A stretch of 64,000 bases of DNA from Prochlorococcus marinus str. MIT 9201 (GTDB lineage Bacteria > Cyanobacteriota > Cyanobacteriia > PCC-6307 > Cyanobiaceae): NCBI RefSeq assembly GCF_000759955.1, contig NZ_JNAL01000012.1, forward strand, positions 1 to 64,000, in the 5' to 3' direction. A program made the translations under genes and the position numbers. How positions within the stretch are numbered: position 1 is the stretch's first letter; each line of letters opens with the position of its first letter. The notes below the pieces were generated by a model. That model searched no databases. It saw only the letters and a program-made list of their open reading frames with translations, and was not told the DNA's origin. Below are positions 43,568 through 52,712 of this stretch, piece by piece.

Positions 43568-43762
43568 TTAGTAAGATGGCTCAAGGTTAAAGGCCGGCTC
43601 CATAATATTGCTTTCGCTAACTAATTCGTAGGTTAGCTCTTTATTTAGGGCATTTATATAAGATGTATAAAGTTTTCCCCAAACAAATTCAAATTCATCT
43701 TTACTTAAATTCTTGAAAAGAATTTCTCCTTTGAAGTAAATGTGATAAGAATCATTCATCAT
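43568..43762 (-). CDS. Small hypothetical protein
   Basis: 64 residues: MMNDSYHIYFKGEILFKNLS then DEFEFVWGKLYTSY and ELTYELVSE. The opening 'YHIYxKxxxLFxxLxxxEF' is a pattern I associate with a picocyanobacterial family, without a function. The second Met may be the true start. Confidence 0.65.
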   Translation of the reverse strand: MMNDSYHIYFKGEILFKNLSKDEFEFVWGKLYTSYINALNKELTYELVSESNIMEPAFNLEPSY

Positions 43763-43857
43763 GGAAAATTAATCTTATCCTTTTTAACGCAGTGAAATAT
43801 GTATGTAGTATTAGGTGCTACTAAAAAGAAATTTATATGTAGAAGTTAGAAATACTT

Positions 43858-44169
43858 TTAGACTATCCGTGTATTCATTTTTTGTTTTTTGAATAATCCG
43901 ACTGTCTCATCAAGATCCATACAAGGCTGAATGCTTATATCCATTAACCTTCTCCATGGATGCCATTGCTTCCAAATTGTCTCAAGAGAATCTGCACTCA
44001 CTACAGAATGTCCAATCCCATTTTGAACCATAAAAATCCAAGAATGAACCTCATAGTTTTCAGGTCTATTTTGGGGACCACCTGATTCATACCAATTAAT
44101 TAGCATTTCTGCCCCTTCTTCTTGATCCTCGCCATCAGTAAATTCGTAGGAAATCAAATACCTTTGCAT
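43858..44169 (-). CDS. DUF3303-like protein
   Basis: 103 residues: MQRYLISYEFTDGEDQEEGA, SWIFMVQNGIGHSVVSADSL and WHPWRRLMDISIQPCMDLDE. The order of a beta strand with YxISYEF, an internal 'G-x-S-V-V-x-A-D' and the final 'W...D..I.P..D' fits DUF3303 (a ferredoxin-like fold). No function known. Confidence 0.65.
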   Translation of the reverse strand: MQRYLISYEFTDGEDQEEGAEMLINWYESGGPQNRPENYEVHSWIFMVQNGIGHSVVSADSLETIWKQWHPWRRLMDISIQPCMDLDETVGLFKKQKMNTRIV

Positions 44170-44452
44170 ATAGATTATTATTAAAATCTCTAAACTATTT
44201 TAACTCTAGATTTAGATATTGCCTCCGAATTTAATTAATGCTATGAAGTTTATAGAAGTGATTGTTTTAAATGACAGAAAGATTTGGGAAAATTAAAAAG
44301 AATATTTTGACTAATTTATCTTTTATAAATAAGACAATCTTGAAGTACTTTCAAAACCATGATCTGTTCGTATAGCTTCATTTAATAGATAAAATTTGAT
44401 ACTTTTTAAAATACCTTAAATTAGTTAACATATTTGTACTGTATAGATACCG

Positions 44453-44836
44453 ATGATAAATAAAAAGGATCAAAGCGATCCAATTGATAATTTAGAGTAT
44501 GAAAAAGTTCTAGAAGAAGAAATAATTAATTCGTACGAAAGTAAATTTCAGAAAGGTACTGAAGAAGATAGTAAAAATATTAAATTTTACAGACTTAAAA
44601 GAACCCCATTAGAAATACTAAATAGGACATTTTTCTTTTTCTTTATTGGAAGCTTTCTTTTCTCTTTGTTTTTAGCTTATTCAGAAAGTAAGTTGTGGTT
44701 CTTACTTTATGTAATAAGTGCAATGTCTTGTGTTTTTTATACACCTAATAGAAAAGCACTTAAAGAATTAATAGCAGCTTGGCCAAATATTGAGGATCTC
44801 ATTAAAGGGAGGAGTTTGTGGAGAAAAGGCAAGTAA
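44453..44836 (+). CDS. Two-helix membrane protein
   Basis: 127 residues. An acidic cytoplasmic N-terminal half (NLEYEKVLEEEIINSYESKF) precedes two close helices (TFFFFFIGSFLFSLFLAY and LWFLLYVISAMSCVFY) and a basic end with RSLWRKGK. Heads a three-gene run with 44844 and 44933. Not recognised. Confidence 0.65.
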   Translation: MINKKDQSDPIDNLEYEKVLEEEIINSYESKFQKGTEEDSKNIKFYRLKRTPLEILNRTFFFFFIGSFLFSLFLAYSESKLWFLLYVISAMSCVFYTPNRKALKELIAAWPNIEDLIKGRSLWRKGK

Positions 44837-44843
44837 ATAGATT

Positions 44844-44936
44844 ATGAAATCTTTAAGTGCATTTAAAAAATGGTTATTAAATATCCTTGTTCCATATATC
44901 GAAGGCACCAACAAGAAAAAAGAGGATAAAAAATGA
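44844..44936 (+). CDS. Small basic peptide
   Basis: 30 residues, MKSLSAFKKWLLNILVPYIE then GTNKKKEDKK. ATG 8 bp after the stop of the two-helix protein; overlaps the next ATG in ATGA. Amphipathic helix plus lysine tail. Confidence 0.5.
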   Translation: MKSLSAFKKWLLNILVPYIEGTNKKKEDKK

Positions 44937-45070
44937 GCCTTATACAGCTTGGAATTATTGTTGAAATATTTTTGTTTGTAGGGGTTTTTATATGGGTTAG
45001 GAAACTAACTAGTAAAAAAGGTAGACAACCATCTCTATCAAAAAAAACAATTAAAAATCTCAAATTTTAG
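44933..45070 (+). CDS. Single-helix membrane protein
   Basis: 45 residues, MSLIQLGIIVEIFLFVGVFI then WVRKLTSKKGRQ and a basic tail. ATGA overlap with the preceding gene supports translation. Unknown. Confidence 0.55.
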   Translation: MSLIQLGIIVEIFLFVGVFIWVRKLTSKKGRQPSLSKKTIKNLKF

Positions 45071-45191
45071 AATTTTGATCACAAAATAAGGAATCTTTAT
45101 AAAGAGATCAAATTTATGGGAGAATTCTTTACTTTTTCCCTCTCACTTTGTGTATGAAATCGGTTAGAACATCTATATCGTTTTTAAAAAT

Positions 45192-45545
45192 ATGGTTTCC
45201 TCCATTCAAGGTCTTGCTCCAATAACTAATCCATTAAATAGTGTCTTAATAGAAAAGAAACTAATAAATGTTGATCAAAAGTTCATTCAACTTGTTTCTT
45301 TGGCAGAAGGGTTACCTAGGACAGAAGTTATTGAAAGTGGAAGGAATTATTGGAGAGGTGTTTGTAGAAGCTTGATTTTTAGATTCCCTGATGATCTTGA
45401 AATTTTAAAGCTTGATGTTAGAAGTTATGTAGATAGATCTAAAGGAATCATTCAAATAAGATCTGCAGCAAGATTAGGTCAATCAGATTTAGGCGTTAAT
45501 CTAAGAAGAGTGGAACACTTGTTTAATCAATTAGAGAAATTTTAA
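45192..45545 (+). CDS. DUF1499 family protein
   Basis: 117 residues: FRFPDDLEILKLDVRSYVDR and IIQIRSAARLGQSDLGVNLR with RRVEHLF at the end, which is the DUF1499 signature ('IQVRSASRxGYSDLGVNRKR'). Soluble here, with no lipoprotein signal. Conserved in cyanobacteria and proteobacteria, role unknown. Confidence 0.88.
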   Translation: MVSSIQGLAPITNPLNSVLIEKKLINVDQKFIQLVSLAEGLPRTEVIESGRNYWRGVCRSLIFRFPDDLEILKLDVRSYVDRSKGIIQIRSAARLGQSDLGVNLRRVEHLFNQLEKF

Positions 45546-45622
45546 TTAATCTGTTTTTTATAAATTTAAGGTTCTTTTTACTAAATAGGTGTGCTTTAAT
45601 TCATAAGAATATGTGAATTGCC

Positions 45623-45754
45623 ATGGTAAAGATAATCTTAGTTGGAATTATTGTCGCACTTGTATATTCTCAACCGGACCTTCGTCTTACTGTTGCTGAT
45701 TGGTTAAAAGCAGCTTCTGATTTTCTTATTGAATCAGTACAAGTAAAACCTTGA
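45623..45754 (+). CDS. Small membrane protein
   Basis: 43 residues, MVKIILVGIIVALVYSQPDL then RLTVADWLKAASDFL and IESVQVKP. One short N-terminal helix and an amphipathic second half. Unknown. Confidence 0.5.
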   Translation: MVKIILVGIIVALVYSQPDLRLTVADWLKAASDFLIESVQVKP

Positions 45755-45773
45755 ATTAATTTTTAATGAATTA

Positions 45774-45860
45774 TTAAATAATACCTGAGACAGTAATCAT
45801 TTGTTTAACGCATAGAGCTACGAAAATAAATATTATTATCCTGCTCAATATGTATTTCAC
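45774..45860 (-). CDS. Single-helix membrane micro-protein
   Basis: 28 residues from a GTG start, MKYILSRIIIFIFVALCVKQ then MITVSGII. Almost entirely one helix with basic N-terminus. Low confidence because of size; converges on the 43-residue gene. Confidence 0.35.
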   Translation of the reverse strand: MKYILSRIIIFIFVALCVKQMITVSGII

Positions 45861-45937
45861 TTAAACAAATAAATAGTTTTAGGAACATAATAGAAAATTT
45901 TTTTGAAATTTTTGAATAGTTAACGATAATAAGGGAT

Positions 45938-46993
45938 ATGAAGCTTAGATTATTTGAGTTCTATTTTATTAAAGACTATTTAAGACCTTGGTTTGGTCTT
46001 ATTTATTCTTTATTCTTTCTGTTTTTTTTAGGTGCAATTGGCTATCGAATAACAGAAGGATGGGAATGGAGTGATTGCCTATGGATGGTTCTGATCACAA
46101 TAACCACTATTGGTTTTGGAGAAGTTCAACCTTTAAGCCCTGAAGGCAGGATCGTAACTGTTTTAGTAATCGTTGGCGGATTGATCTTTATTCAATTTAC
46201 CTTTCAAAAAGCTGTTAGATTATTCGAATCCGGCTATTTTCAAAGAGTAAACGAATTACGTTTTAAAAGACTTCTTAGAAAAATGGAAAATCATGTAATT
46301 TTGTGCGGATATGGAAGAGTAGGTCAGGAAATATCTAACCAGATAAAAACACAAAATATTCCTATTATCGTCGTTGAAAGTGATGAAGATAGAAAAAAGA
46401 TTGCAGAAGAAAATGGTCTAGAAGTACTTTGTGCTGATGCCACTCTTGATGAGACTTTAAAACTGGCAGGATTAGAAAAATGCAAAAGTTTGGTCGTTAC
46501 CTTACCCAACGATGCTGCTAATTTATATGTGGTTTTAAGTGCTAAAGGTATAAGAAGCTCTATCAGAGTAATTGCAAGAGCAGGAACTGAAGAGGCCGCA
46601 AGTAAGTTGAGATTAGCTGGTGCAAGTATAGTTGTAAGCCCTTATATCGCGGCAGGCAGAGCAATGGCGTCAATGGCTTTAAGACCAATCGCGATTGACT
46701 TTCTAGATCTTCTCGCAGGTAGTGAATGTGAGATTGAAGAATTTGAATTAAGTAATGATATTAGTCTTTTTGAAACTGCAGAGAAAAGATCACTCTCTGA
46801 ACTAGGAATAGGCAAAAAGAGTGGGGCTAAAATATTAGCCATTAAAGAAAATGAAAAGTTGTTTACTAATCCTGGAGGTAATTTCATCCTTCAACCAGGT
46901 CAGGTATTAATAGCATTTGGTAGCAAAGAACAATTAAATATTTTGAACGGACTTTTAGGAAATCTTGTTGTGGCAGTTGAGCTATTAAAATAG
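45938..46993 (+). CDS. Potassium channel with RCK (TrkA-N) domain
   Basis: 351 residues. Two helices (about 18-40 and 72-92) flank the pore loop with selectivity filter TTIGFGE, a Kch/MthK-type two-helix channel. The cytoplasmic part starts VILCGYGRVGQEI (Rossmann RCK-N, nucleotide or ligand binding) and ends with a TrkA-C-like segment. It gates K+ flux across the plasma membrane, probably as a tetramer. Single transcription unit upstream of pst. Confidence 0.93.
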   Translation: MKLRLFEFYFIKDYLRPWFGLIYSLFFLFFLGAIGYRITEGWEWSDCLWMVLITITTIGFGEVQPLSPEGRIVTVLVIVGGLIFIQFTFQKAVRLFESGYFQRVNELRFKRLLRKMENHVILCGYGRVGQEISNQIKTQNIPIIVVESDEDRKKIAEENGLEVLCADATLDETLKLAGLEKCKSLVVTLPNDAANLYVVLSAKGIRSSIRVIARAGTEEAASKLRLAGASIVVSPYIAAGRAMASMALRPIAIDFLDLLAGSECEIEEFELSNDISLFETAEKRSLSELGIGKKSGAKILAIKENEKLFTNPGGNFILQPGQVLIAFGSKEQLNILNGLLGNLVVAVELLK

Positions 46994-47092
46994 ACATAAC
47001 AAAATAATTTGATTCATAAATCTTTCAATTTTTAAATTTCTTAAGGGCTGTAAATTATCCTTGTATTTAATAAACTTAGTTCTTGTTACATA

Positions 47093-48064
47093 GTGAGCAT
47101 TTTCAAAAAAACCCTCATTTTCTCTTCTGCCATTTCATTAATATTTTCTCCATCTGCGATGGCTTCAAAAAGATTAAGTGGAGCTGGTGCATCATTTCCT
47201 TCTAAAATTTATACCAGGTGGTTTTTTGACTTGGCTAAATCTGGAGGCCCTAGAGTTAATTATCAAGCCATTGGTTCTGGTTCTGGAAGAAAAGCTTTCA
47301 TAGATGAAACTGTTAATTTTGGAGCCTCTGACGATCCAATGAAAGAAGCTGATATAAAAAAAGTTACTAGAGGACTTGTTCAAATACCGATGGTAGGTGG
47401 AACAATTGCGTTTGGATATAACTACGATTGCGACTTGAAACTAACACAAGAACAAGCTGTTCAAGTAGCAATGGGAATGATAAAAAATTGGAAAGATTTA
47501 GGTTGTAAATCAGGGAAATTGACTTGGACTCATCGTTCTGATGGATCAGGTACAACTAAAGCTTTCACAAATTCTATGGAGGCTTTCTCTAAAACCTGGA
47601 ATTTAGGTACTGGTAAATCTGTTAAATGGCCGGCAGGTGTTGGTGCTAAAGGTAATTCTGGAGTTGCAGGTGTTATTCAAAATACTCCAGGTGCAATTGG
47701 TTATGTAAACCAGTCATACATTAAAGGTAATGTTAAGGCTGCAGCTTTACAAAATCTTTCTGGTGAATTTGTTACCCCCAATACTGAATCAGGTGCAATA
47801 GCTTTAAATGGGATAAATCTTGATGAAAACTTGGCTGGTAAAAATCCGAATCCTACTGCTAAAGGAGCTTATCCAATAGCAACCTTGACTTGGATACTTG
47901 CTTATGAAACAGGTAATGGAAGAAATACTAAGGCAATTCAAGATACATTCTATAAATTGCTCAGCGATGAATATCAAGGTAAAGCTCCTGCTCTAGGATT
48001 TGTTCCACTTAAAGGAGATATCCTTAAGAAATCAAGATCAGCTATTAAAAAAATAGGTAGATAA
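47093..48064 (+). CDS. pstS: Periplasmic phosphate-binding protein PstS
   Basis: 323 residues from a GTG start. Signal peptide to about residue 24 (FSPSAMA). Phosphate-pocket motifs: LSGAGASFPSKIYTRWF, YQAIGSGSGRKAF, FGASDDPM, RSDGSGTTKAFT and GAIGYVNQSY. First gene of the phosphate ABC operon; the 105-bp gap to pstC is larger than the later gaps, which fits higher expression of pstS. I did not find a convincing Pho box upstream. Confidence 0.95.
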   Translation: MSIFKKTLIFSSAISLIFSPSAMASKRLSGAGASFPSKIYTRWFFDLAKSGGPRVNYQAIGSGSGRKAFIDETVNFGASDDPMKEADIKKVTRGLVQIPMVGGTIAFGYNYDCDLKLTQEQAVQVAMGMIKNWKDLGCKSGKLTWTHRSDGSGTTKAFTNSMEAFSKTWNLGTGKSVKWPAGVGAKGNSGVAGVIQNTPGAIGYVNQSYIKGNVKAAALQNLSGEFVTPNTESGAIALNGINLDENLAGKNPNPTAKGAYPIATLTWILAYETGNGRNTKAIQDTFYKLLSDEYQGKAPALGFVPLKGDILKKSRSAIKKIGR

Positions 48065-48169
48065 ATTTTTCACTACATTTCAAATTATCATGACTTTCAT
48101 ATACCTTTAACCCCTCTTAAAGTCTTTTACAGCATTTAGTAGTAGATTTATAGAGATATTCTTTTTTTA

Positions 48170-49117
48170 ATGGAAGAGAAATTAACTCTTTTCAAGAATC
48201 GTAAAAGATTCGGTATCGAAAAAAATATAGATATTATCTTCAAGAATACTGCCCTAGTCTTGTCTAGTTTCGTAGCAATAATACTTTTAGGAATTATTTT
48301 AGTAGTCTTTTTTCAGTCATTTGAATCATTTTCAAGGTATGGCTTGAAGTTTTTAGTAACCTCTGAATGGAATCCAGTAAAAGATGAATACGGAGCTTTT
48401 ACCGCAATATATGGGACTTTGGTAACCTCATTTCTTTCGTTATTAATAACTATCCCTTTGGGAGTTGGAACTGCAATATTTATTACCGAAGACTTTGTGC
48501 CTAAAGTTGTTAGAGAAATAATAGGCTCCTTTGTTGAATTACTAGCGGCTATACCATCAGTTGTATTGGGACTTTGGGCAATATTTGTAATGGAACCTTT
48601 TTTTAGAGCCTTTTTTGTCTTTTTACATAATTTCTTTGGTTGGATACCTTTATTCAGTACAGAACCTACAAGCAGGAATTCTTTGTTAGCAATATTGATT
48701 TTAGTAGTTATGCTTTTGCCAATAGTGACATCTATAGCTAGAGATTCTCTTAATCAAGTTCCTAAAAAGTTAAGAAATGCAGCCTATGGAATTGGAGCAA
48801 GTAGATGGAAAACAATATTTTCAGTAATCTTGCCAGCAGCTTTATCAGGAATTATGGCAGGTGTTTTATTGGCTTTAGGCAGGGCAATGGGAGAAACAAT
48901 GGCTGTGACAATGATTATTGGTAATTCCAATGCATTTAGTTGGTCTCTATTATCTCCTGGATATACCATTTCTTCCATGCTTGCAAACCAGTTTGGTGAA
49001 GCTGATGGAAGTCAGGTTTCATCGCTATTTTATGCCGCTTTTGTATTGATGATCCTATCTTTAGTGGTCAATATCTTTGCTCAATGGCTAGTTAAGAAAT
49101 TTAGTCTCAAATATTAG
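48170..49117 (+). CDS. pstC: Phosphate ABC transporter permease PstC
   Basis: 315 residues, six helices. EAA loop region RNAAYGIGASRWKTIFSVIL and the PstC-typical LGRAMGETMAVTMIIGN are visible. Inner-membrane partner of PstA. 6 bp before pstA. Confidence 0.95.
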   Translation: MEEKLTLFKNRKRFGIEKNIDIIFKNTALVLSSFVAIILLGIILVVFFQSFESFSRYGLKFLVTSEWNPVKDEYGAFTAIYGTLVTSFLSLLITIPLGVGTAIFITEDFVPKVVREIIGSFVELLAAIPSVVLGLWAIFVMEPFFRAFFVFLHNFFGWIPLFSTEPTSRNSLLAILILVVMLLPIVTSIARDSLNQVPKKLRNAAYGIGASRWKTIFSVILPAALSGIMAGVLLALGRAMGETMAVTMIIGNSNAFSWSLLSPGYTISSMLANQFGEADGSQVSSLFYAAFVLMILSLVVNIFAQWLVKKFSLKY

Positions 49118-49123
49118 ATAATT

Positions 49124-50017
49124 ATGAATTCACTTTATTACCAGAAAAGATTATCAAGAAATATAGGAGATAAATTCTTTACTTCTTTATCAGTAATTTG
49201 TGCACTGATAGCAATACTGCCTTTGATTTTTCTGGTGACTTATATTCTTATAAAAGGTGGATCTCAAATTACACCAGAACTATTTACTTTAGAACCAAAT
49301 CCTCCTGGAGATGATTTAGATGCAGGAGGTATTAATCCTGCATTGATCGGGACATTAATAATTACTACCATTGCTTCAATTATTGCCATACCAGTAGGTG
49401 TTGGCGGTGGAATATATTTAGCGGAATATTCTAAAGGGGGTGCTTTTTCTAGGTTTATAAGATTTGGGGTAAATGTTTTAGCTGGAGTTCCTTCAATAAT
49501 TGCAGGTGTATTTATTTATGCCTTAATAGTTTCTACAAAGATCCTATTTGGAAGTATGTACAGTGGTTTGGCTGGAGGAATGGCGCTCTCAATATTGATG
49601 TTGCCTACAGTGATTAAGACGACTGATGAAGGTTTAAAGTTAGTGCCAAATGAATTGAGATATGCCTCTCTTGGTGTTGGAGCAAGTATGTATACCACCA
49701 TATTGAAAGTTACTTTGCCCTCTGCCTTTAGGTCTATTGCTACTGGAATTGTACTTGGAATCGCAAGAGCTGCAGGTGAAACAGCACCTTTGATATTTAC
49801 AGCTTTATTCTCTTACTACTACATAACAGGCTTTGGAGACTTGTTTTATGAGATGGGTTCTTTGGCTGTATTGATATATAACTTTGCTCTAGAACCTTAT
49901 GATGCACAGAATAAATTAGCCTGGGCAGCTTCCTTTATTCTTGTTTTATCGATACTATCAGTAAATATATTTTCAAGGATATTAGCCGCTTTTACTGAGA
50001 AAACTAAGAGAGTATAA
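49124..50017 (+). CDS. pstA: Phosphate ABC transporter permease PstA
   Basis: 297 residues, six helices. Motifs GGIYLAEYSKGG, RYASLGVGASMYTTILKVTL (EAA loop) and IARAAGETAPLIFTALF. Its stop is directly followed by the pstB ATG (TAAATG). Confidence 0.95.
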   Translation: MNSLYYQKRLSRNIGDKFFTSLSVICALIAILPLIFLVTYILIKGGSQITPELFTLEPNPPGDDLDAGGINPALIGTLIITTIASIIAIPVGVGGGIYLAEYSKGGAFSRFIRFGVNVLAGVPSIIAGVFIYALIVSTKILFGSMYSGLAGGMALSILMLPTVIKTTDEGLKLVPNELRYASLGVGASMYTTILKVTLPSAFRSIATGIVLGIARAAGETAPLIFTALFSYYYITGFGDLFYEMGSLAVLIYNFALEPYDAQNKLAWAASFILVLSILSVNIFSRILAAFTEKTKRV

Positions 50018-50827
50018 ATGATCAAAACTAATAAAAAAACACAAAAGAATATCATTTTATCTCTTGAGAACGTATCTATTAGCTATGGAACTTTTGAAGC
50101 AGTAAGAAATGTTTTTTGTAACTTTAAAAAAGGAAATATAACCTCTCTTATTGGACCTTCAGGTTGTGGTAAATCAACTGTTCTTAGATCTTTAAACAGA
50201 ATGAACGATTTAATTCCTAATTGTTCGTTAAAAGGCACTGTCCTCTTTGATGGCACTAATATTTACGACAAAAGAGTAGATCCAATTGAAGTAAGAAGAA
50301 GAATTGGGATGGTTTTTCAACAACCTAATCCTTTTCCAAAATCTATTTACGAAAATATCGCATTTGGTGCAAGAATTAATGGCTTTGCGGGAGATATGGA
50401 TGAATTAGTGGAAAGTTCACTTAGAAAAGCTGCCTTGTGGGACGAATGTAAGGATAAACTAAATGACAGTGGTTACTCTTTATCTGGCGGACAACAACAA
50501 AGACTATGTATAGCAAGAACCATCGCAATTGAACCTGAAATAATTCTCATGGATGAGCCATGCTCAGCCTTAGATCCAATCTCTACTTTAAAAATAGAAG
50601 AGACCATGCATGAACTTAAGAAGAATTACACAATAATAATAGTTACTCATAATATGCAGCAGGCTTTAAGAGTTAGTGATATGACTGCATTTTTTAATGC
50701 AATTGAGTATGAAGATGGTGATAGCGGAAAGGTTGGTTACCTTGCAGAATTTAGTTCGACAAAGAAAATTTTTAACTCTCCAAAAGAAAAAACTACTCAG
50801 GAATATATATCGGGCAAATTTGGTTAA
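50018..50827 (+). CDS. pstB: Phosphate ABC transporter ATP-binding protein PstB
   Basis: 269 residues. Walker [10 protein letters not shown], the PstB-specific [19 protein letters not shown], signature [12 protein letters not shown], Walker [13 protein letters not shown] and switch His VTHNMQQ. Last gene of pstSCAB; no phoU or phoB/R follows in the window. Confidence 0.97.
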   Translation: MIKTNKKTQKNIILSLENVSISYGTFEAVRNVFCNFKKGNITSLIGPSGCGKSTVLRSLNRMNDLIPNCSLKGTVLFDGTNIYDKRVDPIEVRRRIGMVFQQPNPFPKSIYENIAFGARINGFAGDMDELVESSLRKAALWDECKDKLNDSGYSLSGGQQQRLCIARTIAIEPEIILMDEPCSALDPISTLKIEETMHELKKNYTIIIVTHNMQQALRVSDMTAFFNAIEYEDGDSGKVGYLAEFSSTKKIFNSPKEKTTQEYISGKFG

Positions 50828-50933
50828 TGTTTGATTTTTACCTTTTTAAGAAAAATATTTACCTTAAAACTCTTCAGGGGTAGACAAACAGTATAAATAC
50901 CTATATAGTTATTTCAAATTAGTAAGTTTATCT

Positions 50934-51023
50934 TTGAAAAACTATCCTTTTCTACCTTTCTTAATTTTTGCAGGTGCTCTGATAACTACCGCAACAGTAG
51001 GTTTGCCGGTATTTACTTCATAA
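50934..51023 (+). CDS. Hydrophobic micro-protein
   Basis: 29 residues from a TTG start, MKNYPFLPFLIFAGALITTA then TVGLPVFTS. One helix. Plausible by composition only. Confidence 0.35.
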   Translation: MKNYPFLPFLIFAGALITTATVGLPVFTS

Positions 51024-51054
51024 TTTAAAAATAATTTTATTAAAGGGTAATCCT

Positions 51055-51192
51055 ATGATTCCAATAATAAATAAACAATTAATTGGAAGTCCACATAAAA
51101 CATTAATAAATGGAAATTTATTTGACTTTGTCAAAAAAAGAGAGAATATGAATTTGTGTGGGAGTGAAAAATCTGTATTAAACCATTTTTAA
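51055..51192 (+). CDS. Small hypothetical protein
   Basis: 45 residues, MIPIINKQLIGSPHKTLING then NLFDFVKKRENM and a short end. No recognised motif; coding status uncertain. Confidence 0.35.
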   Translation: MIPIINKQLIGSPHKTLINGNLFDFVKKRENMNLCGSEKSVLNHF

Positions 51193-51219
51193 AGGTGGTT
51201 AATTTCTAATTTATTTATC

Positions 51220-51366
51220 ATGGATAAAACAAAAGAACAGTTAGAAAAATTGAGAGAAGTAGCTGAAGCATCTCTTACAAAAACGGATGAACTTCAGAAA
51301 GTTCTTGCTCAAATAGAAGCTTTAATGTCCAGGGAAGAATCACAAACTTTATCAAAGAAGAAATAA
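51220..51366 (+). CDS. Small coiled-coil protein
   Basis: 48 residues, charged and helical: MDKTKEQLEKLREVAEASLT, ELQKVLAQIEALMSREES. Heptad-like spacing of Leu. Unknown role. The candidate small RNA/terminator lies 75 bp downstream on the same strand. Confidence 0.6.
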   Translation: MDKTKEQLEKLREVAEASLTKTDELQKVLAQIEALMSREESQTLSKKK

Positions 51367-51439
51367 TTATTTAAAAAATAATTTTAGTTTTTGTACTTTT
51401 AATTACACCTCTAAAATTCCCTCTTAGTTATTAATTAGG

Positions 51440-51519
51440 TATGCAGAACCCGTTCCAAAGTTTTCTGTTAGGTCTCGGGGTCTTACCTTCTTTAAGTAAA
51501 AGACCCCTTTAATTTGTTT
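51440..51519 (+). ncRNA. Candidate small RNA with strong terminator
   Basis: A hairpin CAGAA-TTCTG (51444-51467) is followed by a terminator: GGGGTCTT (51477-51484) with AAGACCCC (51500-51507), then TTTAATTTGTTTGTTTTT. The segment is clearly richer in G+C than its surroundings and contains no ORF. It may be an independent small RNA or the structured 3' end of the preceding transcript. Confidence 0.5.
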
Positions 51520-51549
51520 GTTTTTAATATATTTTTATAACCTGCTTAT

Positions 51550-51852
51550 TTAGTTGATTACTTTATTGATTTCCTTCAAGCAGACATTTACATCGAAATA
51601 TTCAGTATTTACAACCTCTAATCCTGTCTTTTCAGTTACTTCAACTGTGGCATTGCATTCGTCTTGTTTAAGAGCCATGTAACTAGGCGTTTTGTTATTA
51701 TCATCTAGTTCAATTTTAGAATCATTATCTTCTTTATATTGCTCCATCACAAGTGTAAGAGCCTCTATCTCAACAGAAAAATTCTCATTTGCTTTGGTGT
51801 TCAATGGAATAAAAAGAAATGGGAATAAAATAAATGTTATTAATTTTTTCAT
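51550..51852 (-). CDS. Small secreted protein with two cysteines
   Basis: 100 residues. Signal peptide MKKLITFILFPFLFIPLNTK with likely cut after AKA-type site near residue 21, then an acidic mature part with two Cys (QDECNATVEV and VNVCLKEIN) likely forming a disulfide. Not recognised. Confidence 0.65.
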   Translation of the reverse strand: MKKLITFILFPFLFIPLNTKANENFSVEIEALTLVMEQYKEDNDSKIELDDNNKTPSYMALKQDECNATVEVTEKTGLEVVNTEYFDVNVCLKEINKVIN

Positions 51853-52061
51853 TTCTATAAAATGTGTTTATTTTTTTTATAACGTGGATCGTGAACTAAA
51901 GAAAGGGGCATTAGATATAAGTGTGTTTTGAATTATTTATTCTTACTTATTAAGGAAAAATAACTTCCTTAAAATTAATTGATAAATATATTAAACGAGA
52001 CTTTTATGTATAAATTTGTATAGTTAAACGGAAATGAAATTCAGTTAGTTTGATTTTCTGA

Positions 52062-52712
52062 TTAATTTTTTATTTCGATAATTTTTTCTCCAGTAACAAT
52101 TGCCCATTTTTTAAAAGACTGTTTACAAGGATATCCGCCTGTTAAATCTCCAAATGCAGGCAAATATAAAATATTTTTGTTTGTATCCATTGCAAAACAT
52201 CTAAGAGATAATTTATCTCCATTATTTTTTAAATATAATTTTGGATGATAATGTCCACAAATATTCAAAGTTTCTTTATCTGATAAATTTACAGACTCAT
52301 GGCTATAAGTAATATTTTTAGTTCTCTTAATATCAAAAATTTTTATATTTTTAATATCACAACCAACATCATGATTTCCCAGAACAAGTTCCACATTTGT
52401 TTTTAGAAGTCCAGGAAGATCTTCAACTTTTTTTTGAAGAGTTTTTCCTATGGAATATTTACTATGGAACAAATCTCCTAAAATTATTAATTTTTCAGGA
52501 CTATATTGTTTTACAATTTTTTTAATTCTTGCGAAATTATTTTCATCTGAATTATTTGTCAGGGGAATACCATTTTGCTGAAAATAATCAGCTTTCCCAA
52601 GATGAATATCGCAAATTAAAAGTTCTTTTGTTTCGGGTAAAAATAATGCTCTTGAAGGCAGCATTTCTAATAAAGTATCTTCCCAGTAATATTTAAAAGA
52701 ACTTTTTTTCAT
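52062..52712 (-). CDS. Ligase-associated metallophosphoesterase (PdeM-like)
   Basis: 216 residues. Calcineurin-like core: DIHLGKADYFQQNGIP, LGDLFHSKYS, LGNHDVGC and CGHYHPKL. This matches the DNA-ligase-associated phosphoesterase/endonuclease of the four-gene damage-response module (TIGR04123). It starts immediately after the helicase stop (TAAATG), last in the operon. Nuclease activity is inferred from family context. Confidence 0.9.
   Translation of the reverse strand: MKKSSFKYYWEDTLLEMLPSRALFLPETKELLICDIHLGKADYFQQNGIPLTNNSDENNFARIKKIVKQYSPEKLIILGDLFHSKYSIGKTLQKKVEDLPGLLKTNVELVLGNHDVGCDIKNIKIFDIKRTKNITYSHESVNLSDKETLNICGHYHPKLYLKNNGDKLSLRCFAMDTNKNILYLPAFGDLTGGYPCKQSFKKWAIVTGEKIIEIKN

Noticed and set aside
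44170-44452. 17-codon frame starting at 44243
   Set aside because: No SD, no terminator and no coding character; nothing supportable in this 283-bp gap.
33000-45900. Prophage or integrative element
   Set aside because: No integrase, transposase, att-like direct repeats, tRNA or structural phage gene was found.
46994-47092. Pho box upstream of pstS
   Set aside because: Scattered CTTA-like words occur, but no regularly spaced repeats.
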